DNA from: Bacillus sp. USDA818B3_A
GTDB lineage: Bacteria > Bacillota > Bacilli > Bacillales > Cytobacillaceae
Direction: 5' to 3'
Length of the DNA: 64,000 nucleotides
Assembly (NCBI RefSeq): GCF_009928415.1
Contig: NZ_JAABNN010000005.1
Location: 1-64,000, forward strand
The first letter of the stretch is position 1. Every line of letters begins with the position of its first letter. The translations under genes and the position numbers were made by a program. This document shows positions 26,726 to 36,140 of the stretch, one piece after another. The notes beneath the pieces are model-generated. The model was given only the letters and a program-made list of their open reading frames with translations. It searched no databases and was not told where the DNA came from.

Positions 26726-28062
26726 CTATTGTTTATTATTACTCTTTAAGACCTCTAACAGGGTACTCGGCTTAAAAAGAATCGCTGCCGGACTGACTAA
26801 ATTCGTAACTTTAACTAAGTCACTATAAATCTGTTTATTTTTCGAAGATAATAAAAAGATTCGTTTTACATACCACTGAAGAACTTTTAGGCCAAATGGC
26901 TTTTTACCTTTTACCTTCTCGTAACGAAAATCCTCAGATAGGACCATTAACCATGCAGGTGCAATGATTCTTGCCAATTCTTTTTGCAAGCTTTTAAGTT
27001 GCTATTTTTATATTTGGAAGCAAAATATTTTCTAATTGCCACTGCTTCTAAGGCAGCCAAACTCATTCCCTGGCCAAAGACTGGATCTATCCGGCAGATG
27101 GAATCACCGGCTACTAGCAGTCCGTCCGGTAAAGTTATTTTTTCAAAATGACGCCATTTGATATGTGGTACTTGATAAATGGCTGTTTCTGAGAGGGATG
27201 TTGATTTTTGTAATGCCTGATAGATATCCGGGAGAGGCAGCTTCCTGGTCATTTCGATAAAGCCTTCTGCCTCTTTCACTGAAGAAGGAGTCAGGGTGTT
27301 TAAATAGCCGTTAAGAGTAACCGTGTATTGATTGTTTTCTACCATGGACAGTGTCCCTCCTAAGGTTTGATTGGGAGGCTCCGGGTAGAGAATTTTAATT
27401 TTAAAATCATCGGGCGGCTCGGCTAGGTTAAATTTTCGTGTGGCATAACAAAGTCCAATCTCCACTTTTTCCTCAGGAACCGGATACCCCTGTTTTTCTA
27501 GCCATGCTTTCGTAAGGGACGCCGCCCCGCTTGTATCGACGACCAAATCTCCTTTTATGGATTTGGTATTATTTTCATGCAAAAATTCTACACCGTAAAC
27601 CTTGCTTCCATCTTCATTTGTTAGATAGGATTTTACCTTGGTATCATATGTATAGGTGATATTGGAGATTTGCCCTACTCTTTCTTCAATATATGATTCT
27701 AGTAAGCTTCTTGTCTGTAAAAGGGTTGTTTCTTGGCTTTCAAATCGTCGTTTCCATACTCCGTGATGAAACCAGGCCAGGTCATTCAAGGAATCGATTT
27801 TAATGGAGCCCCGTTTGACCATATCCTCCTGAAATCCGGGAAAAAGCTCTTCTAATGCACGGTCGCCTGCATGCAGAAGGGCATGGATGTGATGAGCCTG
27901 AGTCACTCCCGGTCTAATGGTGTGCATGTTTTCAGGCTGGGGATCTTTCTCCAAGATTTGAATTCTATTAAAATAAGGAGAAATGGCCGCGGCGATTAAT
28001 TTCCCTGCCATTCCCCCGCCGATAATTATAGCTTGATTGGTACCCTGTTCAGCGTTCTTCAA
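26726..28062 (-). pseudogene. FAD-dependent oxidoreductase (monooxygenase-like), frameshifted
   Basis: The first 1.1 kb encodes a flavoprotein: the Rossmann motif IIGGGMAGKLIAAA, an active-site region and the late FAD motif VAGDSICRIDPVFGQGMSLAALEA. After LKACKK the frame goes off into NWQESLHLHG and stops. A second frame (26726-26989) continues the protein as KELARIIAPAWLM and on to SNNKQ. Adding one base to the A5 run (plus-strand T5 at 26981-26985) joins the two into a single reading of 445 codons. The gene is therefore broken by one missing base, or the base was lost in sequencing. Substrate unknown; the layout resembles tryptophan-halogenase/monooxygenase-type flavoproteins. Confidence 0.85.
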
Positions 28063-28160
28063 CTTTCTGTTTCTCCTTTTATGTTCGTCTAGATGATAAA
28101 ATTAGTTTACCATATTCTGTTTTTGAGTTGGATTTTTTTTAGGAACGCAGTTTTATTGGG

Positions 28161-28259
28161 AAAGTGCCGTTAAATTGAAAAAAGTGCCGTTAAAGTTCAG
28201 AAAAGTGCCGATAAACTTCAAAAAAGTGCCGTTAAAATTAAAAAGTTCCGATGTCTGGT
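28161..28259. repeat. Five-copy tandem repeat, about 20 bp period
   Basis: Five copies of AAAGTGCCGTTAAATTGA-like units start at 28161, 28181, 28202, 28223 and 28242, spacing 19-21 bp. The core AAAGTGCCG is invariant in four copies and AAAGTTCCG in the last; the A/T part drifts. It fills much of the 246-bp gap between the FAD pseudogene and the SF1 helicase. Units are too short and too unequal in their flanks to be a CRISPR array. Confidence 0.85.
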
Positions 28260-28280
28260 TACTAATCACTCTTTTAACGC

Positions 28281-28308
28281 AAAAATGGCAGGGCCCTATC
28301 CTGCCATT
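28281..28308 (-). terminator. Terminator of the SF1 helicase gene
   Basis: AATGGCAGG and CCTGCCATT form a perfect stem around ATAGGG/C, then TTTTTGCG on the - strand, adjoining the stop codon. Confidence 0.8.
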
Positions 28309-30555
28309 TTACTCTTTAGTTATGAATTGACTTAAAAGATATTCGCAGACCTTCTCTGAAACCAGTCTTGCTGCTACATAGGGAGGGCGGATTTCCTTTG
28401 AACCTTCCAAGGGGAGACCCAGCCAAAGTACCTGTTGGTCAATCATGATAAATGGAAACGATAAACTGTCTGCTATTCTTCGATTCGGCTGAAGTACCTG
28501 CCATTCATCTTCCGAAAGAATCGTCAATTTGACAGATGCACCCCTGCTTTTTAGATTCTCGTGCCATTCCGCTGGGAGACTTGTTTGTGGAGGTAATGAA
28601 ATAACCAAAGACTCCCTTGATGTTTCAATATCCTGGAATACTTTTTCTAACCTTCGTGCATGCATCCACTGCAATTTCGGATGCTGATGCTGGATCCAAG
28701 TCCCAACATCTTTTGTCTCAACCATCTGTCTGTTTGTCACTTGGTGTTCCACTAACTGTCTCAATGTTTTGCCATGGAACACATGCCTCTTAATAAAGGC
28801 TTGATTGCTGACATGAATGAATTTTCCTTTTGTTCTGGTAATAGCTACATTAATCAGCCGTTCACTATCCTTACCTATTAAAAGCATACCCACCCTAGTC
28901 TGTGGTGCGCCTTCCACTGTATCAAAAACCATTACATCCCTTTCACTGCCTTGAAATCGGTGGACAGTGGCGGCAATAATATCTGCTTCTGCCCGTTCCA
29001 ATTCATAAAGATCATCGAGCATCAATTCCATTAATTGAGCTTGTGCGCGGTAGGGAGTGACATATCCTATCGATCGTAAGCCCCCCAGAAAAGACTCATG
29101 AATAAGCTGAAACGACAATAGCGCCTGCCAAAGGTTAATTTTTGAACGAGATGTCCGTTCTTGAATGCAGTAGGCTCCTGTAAAACTTGTATCAACTAAT
29201 ATGGAAGAACGGTTCGCAAAAGGGGCACTTTCAACAATTTGCTGCCGGACCCGCTTCACACTTTCGTGATCATCGACAAGCGAATGATAGATATATTGAT
29301 TGGTGAACCTAGAAATATCCGGATGCATACGCCGTTGTTCTTTTAATAGAAAAAGATGGGGATGGAGTTTGCCTTCATTGACCCAATCGACAACCCCCGC
29401 ACGGTGAAAAATATCCTCCCGCAGCCATTTTTCCACTAATGAATCCCTTGAAGAAGCAATTGGCGGCAGTTGTTTGAAATCTCCGCAGATGATGACCCGT
29501 TTCCCAAGACTAGCGGCAAAAGCGGTTTGAGGAACATAAGCCATGCTTGCTTCGTCCACAATCACTACATCAAAGGTTTTTTCATAGATAGCCGGATCGC
29601 TTGCTGCTTTTGCCAGCGTGGTCCCGACTACTAAAGCATCCTGAACAAATTCAATTTCTTTCTGCCGGATTTTCTCAAGCACTCTGGCAATTTTCGTCTC
29701 CAGCTCCAGCAGTTGATTGGTGTCCCGTTTACTGAATGAACGAGCAATGTCCTGCTTTAAATTCTTTCGTTCGCTTAGCAGAATATCTTTTTCTTCTGCC
29801 AGTGCGGGGTCCTGCTTTTGAAGCAATTTGCTCGTAGTAATCGCCTCACGATCCTCTGCCATTTCACCTGCTCCAAAGCCATACCGGAGAACATCACCTT
29901 CACGGAAGGAGCCTTTCTTATTAATAAAGTCCGTTAGTTCGCCAATGAGGACATTTACCGCTTGGTTGCTTTGGGAAAGGATGAGAACCCGCTTTCTTTG
30001 AAGATATTTATTGGCTGCTGTTCTTGCAAGTGTATAGGTTTTTCCCGTTCCAGGCGGCCCCCATACAAAAGTGACAGGATTATATTTAGAGCGCAGGACT
30101 AATTCATGCACATTACTTTTAATTTTTTCTACCGGGTGTTGGGCCGGCATGGAGGGATCCATTAGTTTTTTTACTCGAATTCGTTTTTGTTTATCTTTTT
30201 TGATCTCATCCAGTCGCTGGATTAATTGTTCGAGCAGTTCCCATGGATCATGAAAAAGGGTTGCTTCAGAAATTAAGTCTCCGAATGATTGTTCAAGTGA
30301 AAGGATGAGGCCCTTTCCTTCTGATGAAAGGATTCGTCCATTTTGCGCCATTCCTCCCCACTCGAGTCTGACAGAAGAACCGACAGGGATCCTTAATGCT
30401 CCAGTGGTTTCAAAATAATATGAGAATGCTCCATCCGTTGACAGCAGCCTTCCATTGGTAACCAGGTATTTGGTGCTGCCGAACTTTTTTAAGTAATTAA
30501 TTTCATTCTGAAGGGCTTGCTGCCACTCTTTAATATACGATGCTACAGTTGTCAT
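28309..30555 (-). CDS. Superfamily 1 (Upf1-like) DNA/RNA helicase
   Basis: This 748-aa protein has an N-terminal beta-rich region followed by an SF1B helicase core: Walker A GPPGTGKT (166-173), DEASM in motif II, QLPPIASSRD motif III, the Gln/Arg-rich EQRRMHP motif IV region, VTPYRAQ motif V and VHRFQGSERDV motif VI. The C-terminal 120 residues form an extra domain with SLPPQTSLP. Upf1/Dna2-like helicases unwind nucleic acids 5'-3'; the bacterial role is not known. It is monocistronic. Confidence 0.88.
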   Translation of the reverse strand: MTTVASYIKEWQQALQNEINYLKKFGSTKYLVTNGRLLSTDGAFSYYFETTGALRIPVGSSVRLEWGGMAQNGRILSSEGKGLILSLEQSFGDLISEATLFHDPWELLEQLIQRLDEIKKDKQKRIRVKKLMDPSMPAQHPVEKIKSNVHELVLRSKYNPVTFVWGPPGTGKTYTLARTAANKYLQRKRVLILSQSNQAVNVLIGELTDFINKKGSFREGDVLRYGFGAGEMAEDREAITTSKLLQKQDPALAEEKDILLSERKNLKQDIARSFSKRDTNQLLELETKIARVLEKIRQKEIEFVQDALVVGTTLAKAASDPAIYEKTFDVVIVDEASMAYVPQTAFAASLGKRVIICGDFKQLPPIASSRDSLVEKWLREDIFHRAGVVDWVNEGKLHPHLFLLKEQRRMHPDISRFTNQYIYHSLVDDHESVKRVRQQIVESAPFANRSSILVDTSFTGAYCIQERTSRSKINLWQALLSFQLIHESFLGGLRSIGYVTPYRAQAQLMELMLDDLYELERAEADIIAATVHRFQGSERDVMVFDTVEGAPQTRVGMLLIGKDSERLINVAITRTKGKFIHVSNQAFIKRHVFHGKTLRQLVEHQVTNRQMVETKDVGTWIQHQHPKLQWMHARRLEKVFQDIETSRESLVISLPPQTSLPAEWHENLKSRGASVKLTILSEDEWQVLQPNRRIADSLSFPFIMIDQQVLWLGLPLEGSKEIRPPYVAARLVSEKVCEYLLSQFITKE

Positions 30556-30610
30556 TTTTCTCTTCCTTTAAAGGGGATGTAGATTACTATAGCACGATAT
30601 TAAAAAAAAG

Positions 30611-30642
30611 AAAAAAGCATTCATTGTTGACGAATGCTTAAC
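30611..30642 (-). terminator. Terminator of hemD
   Basis: AAGCATTC and GAATGCTT form an 8-bp stem, followed by TTTTTC on the - strand. Confidence 0.75.
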
Positions 30643-30648
30643 TAAAGA

Positions 30649-31464
30649 TTATTTTCCAGATTTTAAATAATAATTCGCTAGTGTAATGATCATCGCACCC
30701 ATACGTTCATTTTCTGGGGCTACGACGCGGTCAATTCCTTCTTCTTTTAAGGCTTCTAACGTTACTTTTCCAACCGCAACGGCTAGAGTGGACTCCTTAA
30801 AGACGTCTGCTACTTGTTCTATGATATTATTTCTTCGGGCATAATCAAAAAGTGAACGGACTTGAACAGCTGTCGTAAAACATACAGCATCGCACTCTTT
30901 AGCCATTAGTTCTTGGCATAAAGTTTTTACAGTCTCCGTTTCCGGTTCAATATGCTGATAAGGGAGAATTTTTTGTACCTCCGCACCTTGGCTCTCCAAA
31001 TATTGAGTTAAAGCCGGTGCGGTTTCGCCGTGGAGCTGCACCATAACCCTTTTACCTTGAAAGTCAGTACCTTCAAAGGCACGAACCAAGCCTTTTGTTG
31101 TTCCATCATCAGAGACTGCAATCGGCTGAATTTCTAACTTTTTTAACGCAGCCAGTGATTTATAACCGCGTGAGGCCACCTTACTGCCGCGAATTTTATT
31201 AATAAAAGCTTCTTCCATTCCTAGCTTTGCTGCCACATTGATTAACGTTTCTAACCCGATGCCAGTTGTAATAATGACCCAATCTGCACCCTTTTCAACA
31301 AACTCAACTAAATCGGGCTGCACTTCTTTTTCTGCCAAAAATACCGTCCCCTGCAGGGAACGAATGACAGGAGTCCCGCCTTGTTTTTCAATTAATACAC
31401 TGATTTCATCAAGCTTTCTGGTACCGCCAACTACAATTCGTTTTCCTGAAAGACCTTTTTCCAT
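30649..31464 (-). CDS. hemD: Uroporphyrinogen-III synthase
   Basis: This 271-aa protein closes and inverts ring D of hydroxymethylbilane to make uroporphyrinogen III. The family is poorly conserved; the supporting features are the GKRIVVGGTRKLDEI start, the two similar alpha/beta domains, the FTTAVQVRSLFDYA stretch (corresponding to the usual FTS-x-x-x-V) and AVGKVTLEALKEEGI. It stands alone rather than in a hem cluster, so it may be a second, stand-alone copy. Its neighbours are unrelated. Confidence 0.8.
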   Translation of the reverse strand: MEKGLSGKRIVVGGTRKLDEISVLIEKQGGTPVIRSLQGTVFLAEKEVQPDLVEFVEKGADWVIITTGIGLETLINVAAKLGMEEAFINKIRGSKVASRGYKSLAALKKLEIQPIAVSDDGTTKGLVRAFEGTDFQGKRVMVQLHGETAPALTQYLESQGAEVQKILPYQHIEPETETVKTLCQELMAKECDAVCFTTAVQVRSLFDYARRNNIIEQVADVFKESTLAVAVGKVTLEALKEEGIDRVVAPENERMGAMIITLANYYLKSGK

Positions 31465-31510
31465 TTATGTACCTCACATCTTTTTTACTTATAAATGTAA
31501 CATAATTTAA

Positions 31511-31550
31511 CGCAAAAAAAATAAAGGAGCTATATTTTTCTCCTTCATTT
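31511..31550 (-). terminator. Terminator of the germination operon
   Basis: AATGAAGGAG and CTCCTTTATT form a stem ending in a run of eight Ts on the - strand, just after the GerAB-type gene. Confidence 0.75.
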
Positions 31551-31560
31551 TTCACTCGAG

Positions 31561-32661
31561 TTACGTCTCGGCCTCTGTATACTCCAGCCTTTTTTTAATA
31601 ATCCTTCTAACGAATAGGAACATCACAACTAACAGGAACTCTAAAAGCAGGCCAACTAGATTCCAGGTATAGAAGGAAAAACGTAACAGGTCCATGGTGT
31701 TCTTAAACATCAAAATAGACAAATATCCAATAATCAAGGATATAGGGAATAAAAATTTGTTCGTATTTCCCTTGTATATGTAGCTATAACAATGATTAAT
31801 TGCATATAGCAGAAAGGCAACCTTTGTAACTAATGTTGGAAGCCAAGCGACAGTAATAAACAAGTCAAGACGATCAAGAAAATCGGTGATGTTTATTTGC
31901 TGAATAAGCATCAAGCTTGGGTAGGTGGATTCTCTAATGATATTTGCGCCTAATACTGCCAACGCCGACAACATCACGACTAAGAAAAGGAACAAACCTA
32001 ACCCTGCCCCAATAATAACGGCTCTCCGCGCATGACGAGGCGGATTGAGATTAGAAATAATAATTAAAAAGAAAAAAATCTCCCCCATCCAAGAAAAGGT
32101 AACATACAAGGCTCTTAAAATCGCCGGTATGGAATCCCAGCCTAACAAGGGCTGAAGATTACCAAAATCCCATTCGTTCATCAATAACAAGGGCAGCATC
32201 GCGACAATAACAAATAAAATAAAAAAGTGGATAGAGGTGATTCGGGCAACGACTTCAATTCCTGAAATGGCGATATAGGCAGTCACTAAGATAGTAAGGA
32301 CCATAATGATGTCATTGGGAGTCGTAGGTAAGAGGACTGTCGCTACAAAATCTGACATTCCCCGCAAATCTCTGACTAATGTAAAAATCGCAAACAACAG
32401 GAAAAGCAGGATAAAGCCCTTCTCTATCCATTTACTCTTCCTTCCTACCAAAAAAACGTGCTGCAGCCATTCCGTGTTTTTATTTTTACCAAAAATGATA
32501 AAGATAAAAGCTAGTAGAATCGGATAAATGATAATGGGAACTACCCATGAATTTTGGTCACCTTGTTGTAAGATAATCTGAGGCAGACTGATCACTGGTC
32601 CTGCAAAAATTAGATTTGCGATCAGCAGGGATAATTGGAGTTCAGATAATTTTTGTTTCAT
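31561..32661 (-). CDS. Spore germination permease, GerAB family
   Basis: This 366-aa protein has ten predicted membrane helices and the amino-acid-permease-like fold of the GerAB family (LSLLIANLIFAGPVISLPQII at the start, ISGIEVVARI in the middle). GerAB proteins bind small germinants in the inner membrane of the spore. It is the last gene of the operon, with its ATG overlapping the stop of the small D-type gene by 4 bp (ATGA). The operon thus ends with B, not in the usual A-B-C order. Confidence 0.92.
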   Translation of the reverse strand: MKQKLSELQLSLLIANLIFAGPVISLPQIILQQGDQNSWVVPIIIYPILLAFIFIIFGKNKNTEWLQHVFLVGRKSKWIEKGFILLFLLFAIFTLVRDLRGMSDFVATVLLPTTPNDIIMVLTILVTAYIAISGIEVVARITSIHFFILFVIVAMLPLLLMNEWDFGNLQPLLGWDSIPAILRALYVTFSWMGEIFFFLIIISNLNPPRHARRAVIIGAGLGLFLFLVVMLSALAVLGANIIRESTYPSLMLIQQINITDFLDRLDLFITVAWLPTLVTKVAFLLYAINHCYSYIYKGNTNKFLFPISLIIGYLSILMFKNTMDLLRFSFYTWNLVGLLLEFLLVVMFLFVRRIIKKRLEYTEAET

Positions 32662-32882
32662 AATTTCACAACCAATCTTGAAATGCCTTCAAATGTAACA
32701 TTCAAAAACGTAGTAATCATACTAAGTGATAAATGAAACATATCTAACATGGAGACACCAAATGCTAATCCTACCCATAAAAAGACCCATTTCCGCTCTT
32801 TTTTATCGATTATTTTTGCTTTAAATACAACCAAGAGATAGAAAATGAGACTAAACCATACCACAATCATTCCTATTTTCAT
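32658..32882 (-). CDS. Small two-helix membrane protein (candidate germination receptor D subunit)
   Basis: This 74-aa protein (ATG at 32882, MKIGMIVVWFSLIFYLLV) has two or three hydrophobic segments separated by a short KKERK loop. The frame extends back to 32936 inside the GerAC gene, but the ATG 4 bp after that gene's stop, preceded by AAAGGAATGACAGG, is the better start. Small proteins of about 75 residues with two helices are known as D subunits encoded within some ger operons and can modulate receptor activity. The role here is inferred from size, topology and position between C and B genes. Confidence 0.75.
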   Translation of the reverse strand: MKIGMIVVWFSLIFYLLVVFKAKIIDKKERKWVFLWVGLAFGVSMLDMFHLSLSMITTFLNVTFEGISRLVVKL

Positions 32883-32886
32883 CCTG

Positions 32887-34041
32887 TCATTCCTTTTCAA
32901 TAATCCCTGAATTCGTTGATCTTTGAATATCTGCATCGACTGTGATCGTAACTTTTAAGTCTGGCAGCATGGTTCGCCAGTTTTTCTGCCATTTGTTTTC
33001 CCAGTCTGGATGCTGATTTTTAAAAAGGTACCAGCCAAAGCCAAACACATCCACTTCTTCTGAATGGGCATGCTTTAACACTGCTTCTATCTCTCTTTTA
33101 ATTTGTCTTTCCATTTTCCTAATGATTAAACGGTATGTTCGCGGATCCTCAATTCGATAATTAGGTTCATTTTCAAATAAAACACCATCAGCCCTGACTT
33201 TCACGGAAAATGCGGGTTCTCCGTTTATCATTTTGACATCTGGCCGGATTGAATTCTCAAATATTTGCACGGAGATTTCCTTATTTTTAGCCACGGGAAA
33301 GGAGGTGGATTTCTTCTCCATTTTTTCAAACAGCCACAAAAGCCCTGCACTTTCATTCCGGTTGGTAAAGAACGCTAGCTTGTCATCCTTAAATACAGCA
33401 AAGCTGCTCATTTGGACTTCTTTTTTGCCTTTATCATCCTTTGTAGTGCCAGCTCTTTCGATTGCAGGAATCACCATGTCTTTTCCCTCTCGATACAAGT
33501 CCTGCAGAGCATCTCTCGCAGTCATATTGAGACTGACTTTTGACATTTCCCGCATGCCTTCGCCCGAATATTGTTCCATTCGGGGCTGGGCCTTTAATAG
33601 ATTGACGGCGTCATCCTTTGAGACCAATAAAAAGGTTGATATCCGTGAACGAGGCTGCGTGAAGATCGCATTTAAAGAATTCTTAATTCCAACTCTTGCA
33701 AGTCCCTCGCCAATAACATGAACTCTTCTGTGCCCTAGATAAATCCTTCTTGACAATTTCGTTTGAATATCCTCGATTCCTTGTCTTTCGTTTCCGCCTT
33801 CTCCTTGGGCCACAAGGTAGGGACCTTCCCCGCTGGTCCCGCCGCCGCCCCCGCTTGAACCTGCTCCTCCCATAGAGCTGGGAAGGGGGATCTGCAAAGA
33901 GTATAGGAATTTATCTTTTGTTCCTTTATCAATACCAGTCGCAACGACAAACCCGATATCATTTATTTCTGAGCGATCCCAACATCCTGTCAATAATACA
34001 ATCGAAAGGAGACTAATTAACAAAGACAAGCTAACTTTCAT
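32887..34041 (-). CDS. Spore germination lipoprotein, Ger(x)C family
   Basis: This 384-aa lipoprotein has a signal peptide with the lipobox LLTGC (Cys20) followed by WDRSEINDIGFVVATGID, which is the standard start of GerAC proteins. The mature three-domain part sits on the outer face of the spore inner membrane. A Gly/Ser-rich stretch (GGAGSSGGGGGTSGEG) near residues 58-73 interrupts the usual sequence and is probably a flexible loop. Its ATG overlaps the GerAA-type stop by 4 bp. Confidence 0.93.
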   Translation of the reverse strand: MKVSLSLLISLLSIVLLTGCWDRSEINDIGFVVATGIDKGTKDKFLYSLQIPLPSSMGGAGSSGGGGGTSGEGPYLVAQGEGGNERQGIEDIQTKLSRRIYLGHRRVHVIGEGLARVGIKNSLNAIFTQPRSRISTFLLVSKDDAVNLLKAQPRMEQYSGEGMREMSKVSLNMTARDALQDLYREGKDMVIPAIERAGTTKDDKGKKEVQMSSFAVFKDDKLAFFTNRNESAGLLWLFEKMEKKSTSFPVAKNKEISVQIFENSIRPDVKMINGEPAFSVKVRADGVLFENEPNYRIEDPRTYRLIIRKMERQIKREIEAVLKHAHSEEVDVFGFGWYLFKNQHPDWENKWQKNWRTMLPDLKVTITVDADIQRSTNSGIIEKE

Positions 34042-35600
34042 GTTGGATTCCCCTCTTCACTGCCTTTTCCAGGGCTAGGTTTTAAATTTTCCCCTTCTCT
34101 GGTTGTATCTTTTTTAACAGTTTGATTCGGACGCTTATTCATCGACCACCATGGGGCCCTGATAAATACGTCCTTGACCCCATTCCATGAGAAAGGAGAA
34201 ACAGGTGATAGATAAGGGATGCCAAAAGATCTCATTTTACATAAATGCGTTAAAAGGATTAGAATCCCTAGAACAATACCAAATAAACCGAACATTCCTG
34301 CAAGGACGATAAAAGGAAAGCGGAGCAGACGAATAGAAATCGCCATATTAAATCTGGGTATGGTAAAAGAGGCAATCCCAGTAATCGACACGACAATAAC
34401 CATTGGAGCGGAAACAATCCCAGCCTCAACTGCTGCCTGGCCAATAACAAGGGCGCCAAGAATACTCACAGCCTGCCCGACAATTTTAGGAAGTCTTACC
34501 CCTGCTTCCCGTAAGGCTTCAAAAGATATTTCCATGATTAGAGCCTCGACTAATGCCGGAAAAGGAATGGCTTCCCTGCTAGCCGCGATACTAAACAACA
34601 GATTGGTCGGTATCATCTCTTGATGGTAGGTCGTCACAGCCACATATAAACTTGGTAAAGTAAGGGCTATAAAGACAAAAATAAGTCTCAGGAGACGAAG
34701 AAAAATAGAAATGTGATAACGGTGGTAATAATCTTCACTTGCTTGCATAAACTGCCAAAAAGTTGCTGGCATAATTAGGGCTAGAGGTGTACCATCAATA
34801 ATAAGGGCCACTCTTCCTTCTAACAAATTGGCTGCAATCGTGTCAGGACGTTCTGTATTTTGGATTTGCGGAAACACACTCCAAGGGTTGTCCTCAATTA
34901 ATTCTTCAATGTATCCACTTTCCAAGACACCGTCAATTTTTATTCGGTCCAGACGTGCTTGTACTTCCTCTAAAAGTTGGGGTGAAACCAAGCCATCGAT
35001 GTATAAAATGGCCATACCGGTCTTCGTTTCCTCACCTACATCTTTAGAGAGCATTTTCAGCCGGTTGGAACGGATTTTATGTCTCACAAGAGCGGTATTA
35101 ACTCTTAGGCTTTCCGTCATGCCTTCACGTGGGCCGCGGACGACGGATTCCGTTTCCGGTTCAGAAACGCTTCTTCTTTGTCCGCCTTTAGCATCGATGA
35201 CAATTCCAGTCGGGACTCTATCAACTAAAAGGACGGTATTTCCTTTTAGAATATTTGATACGACATCGTCAAGCTTGGTAATTTCATTTACAGAGCTGAC
35301 AGAAAGAATTTTTTCTACTAAAAAATCAGCAGTGACCCGCTCTCTCTCAACTTCCTTTAACATTTGGTTAATTCCATGCAGCTGGATGCTATTCGTATCA
35401 ATCAATCCATCTACAAACAATAGATAGGCTTCCACTTCTCCGGCTAGAATCTGACGAAAAACAATATCGGAGCAGTCCTTAAATAGTTCTTTTAATCGCT
35501 CAATGTTAACGTGTAAATCCGCTTCGATGTCTTTTTCAGACTTTTCACTAGGAACCGACCTACTTTGGTCGTTTTTAAGAATTTTTTTAATTTTTCTCAT
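34038..35600 (-). CDS. Spore germination protein, GerA family
   Basis: This 520-aa protein is the A subunit of a germination receptor: a long cytoplasmic N-terminal domain with DLHVNIERLKELFKDCSDI and the signature DRVPTGIVID, then about five membrane helices between residues 300 and 450, and a charged tail (KRPNQTVKKDTTREGE). A subunits form the oligomeric channel through which ions leave the spore. It is the first gene of the A-C-D-B operon, preceded by CCGGAG. Confidence 0.94.
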   Translation of the reverse strand: MRKIKKILKNDQSRSVPSEKSEKDIEADLHVNIERLKELFKDCSDIVFRQILAGEVEAYLLFVDGLIDTNSIQLHGINQMLKEVERERVTADFLVEKILSVSSVNEITKLDDVVSNILKGNTVLLVDRVPTGIVIDAKGGQRRSVSEPETESVVRGPREGMTESLRVNTALVRHKIRSNRLKMLSKDVGEETKTGMAILYIDGLVSPQLLEEVQARLDRIKIDGVLESGYIEELIEDNPWSVFPQIQNTERPDTIAANLLEGRVALIIDGTPLALIMPATFWQFMQASEDYYHRYHISIFLRLLRLIFVFIALTLPSLYVAVTTYHQEMIPTNLLFSIAASREAIPFPALVEALIMEISFEALREAGVRLPKIVGQAVSILGALVIGQAAVEAGIVSAPMVIVVSITGIASFTIPRFNMAISIRLLRFPFIVLAGMFGLFGIVLGILILLTHLCKMRSFGIPYLSPVSPFSWNGVKDVFIRAPWWSMNKRPNQTVKKDTTREGENLKPSPGKGSEEGNPT

Positions 35601-35777
35601 TGAAAAACTCCGGATCTTTTTTTTGGATGAACAAGAAATTTACTAAAATGGCATTTATAATTTGCACCATATCTTGAATATTATTCCTGTTATTCTTGGC
35701 TTGATTTTCATTTGGATAGGAAATACTGAATAGGTGTGTAAAACTATAAATATGTTTAAAGGAGTGAATATCTGTTT

Positions 35778-36071
35778 ATGGAAGGTCAGTTTAGTAATTT
35801 TATTAATGAGGTGTCCATCCAGGCTAAAATGGAAAATGTTTGGGGATATACATGCCGTTCCTGGCAAAATTGCAATCAATATACCATTCAATCGTTCCTC
35901 TCTCAATGCATGGAATACAATATTGACCCACAATACTGTATGAGCTGGGTAGAACAGCATAAGAATGAGATACCTAATTGGCAGGCAGTTTCTGAAACGT
36001 CACTTGGATGGGTGAATGAACACACATCCACTGGATCAGCGATTTCCATTACAGAGCAGGAATTAAGTTGA
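35778..36071 (+). CDS. Hypothetical protein, 97 aa, Trp/Cys-containing
   Basis: I do not recognise this 97-aa protein. It contains five Trp and four Cys (CRSWQNCN and two singles, QCMEY and QYCMSW), no membrane segment and no signal peptide. AAAGGAGTG precedes the ATG at a slightly long distance, and a hairpin terminator follows at 36099. It is divergent from the germination operon with 177 bp between. An earlier start at 35734 in another frame is not favoured. Confidence 0.55.
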   Translation: MEGQFSNFINEVSIQAKMENVWGYTCRSWQNCNQYTIQSFLSQCMEYNIDPQYCMSWVEQHKNEIPNWQAVSETSLGWVNEHTSTGSAISITEQELS

Positions 36072-36098
36072 TTGTGCGAAATCAAATCCTTCTATCAA

Positions 36099-36140
36099 AA
36101 AAAATCCTAACCAGATGGAACTCTGATTAGGATTTTTTAC
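36099..36140. terminator. Bidirectional terminator
   Basis: AAAATCCTAAccAGA pairs with TCTgaTTAGGATTTT, with T runs both ways, between convergent genes at 36071 and 36141. Confidence 0.8.

Noticed and set aside
28161..28259. Possible CRISPR array
   Set aside because: Units are about 20 bp in total, with no 25-40 bp unique spacers and no cas genes nearby.
34828..35427. 199-codon open frame opposite the GerA-type gene
   Set aside because: Ser/Arg-rich, no recognisable domain and antisense to a clear gene.
35655..35960. 101-codon - strand frame between gerA and the 97-aa gene
   Set aside because: It overlaps the 97-aa gene's start and promoter zone, lacks a good ribosome site and shows no domain.
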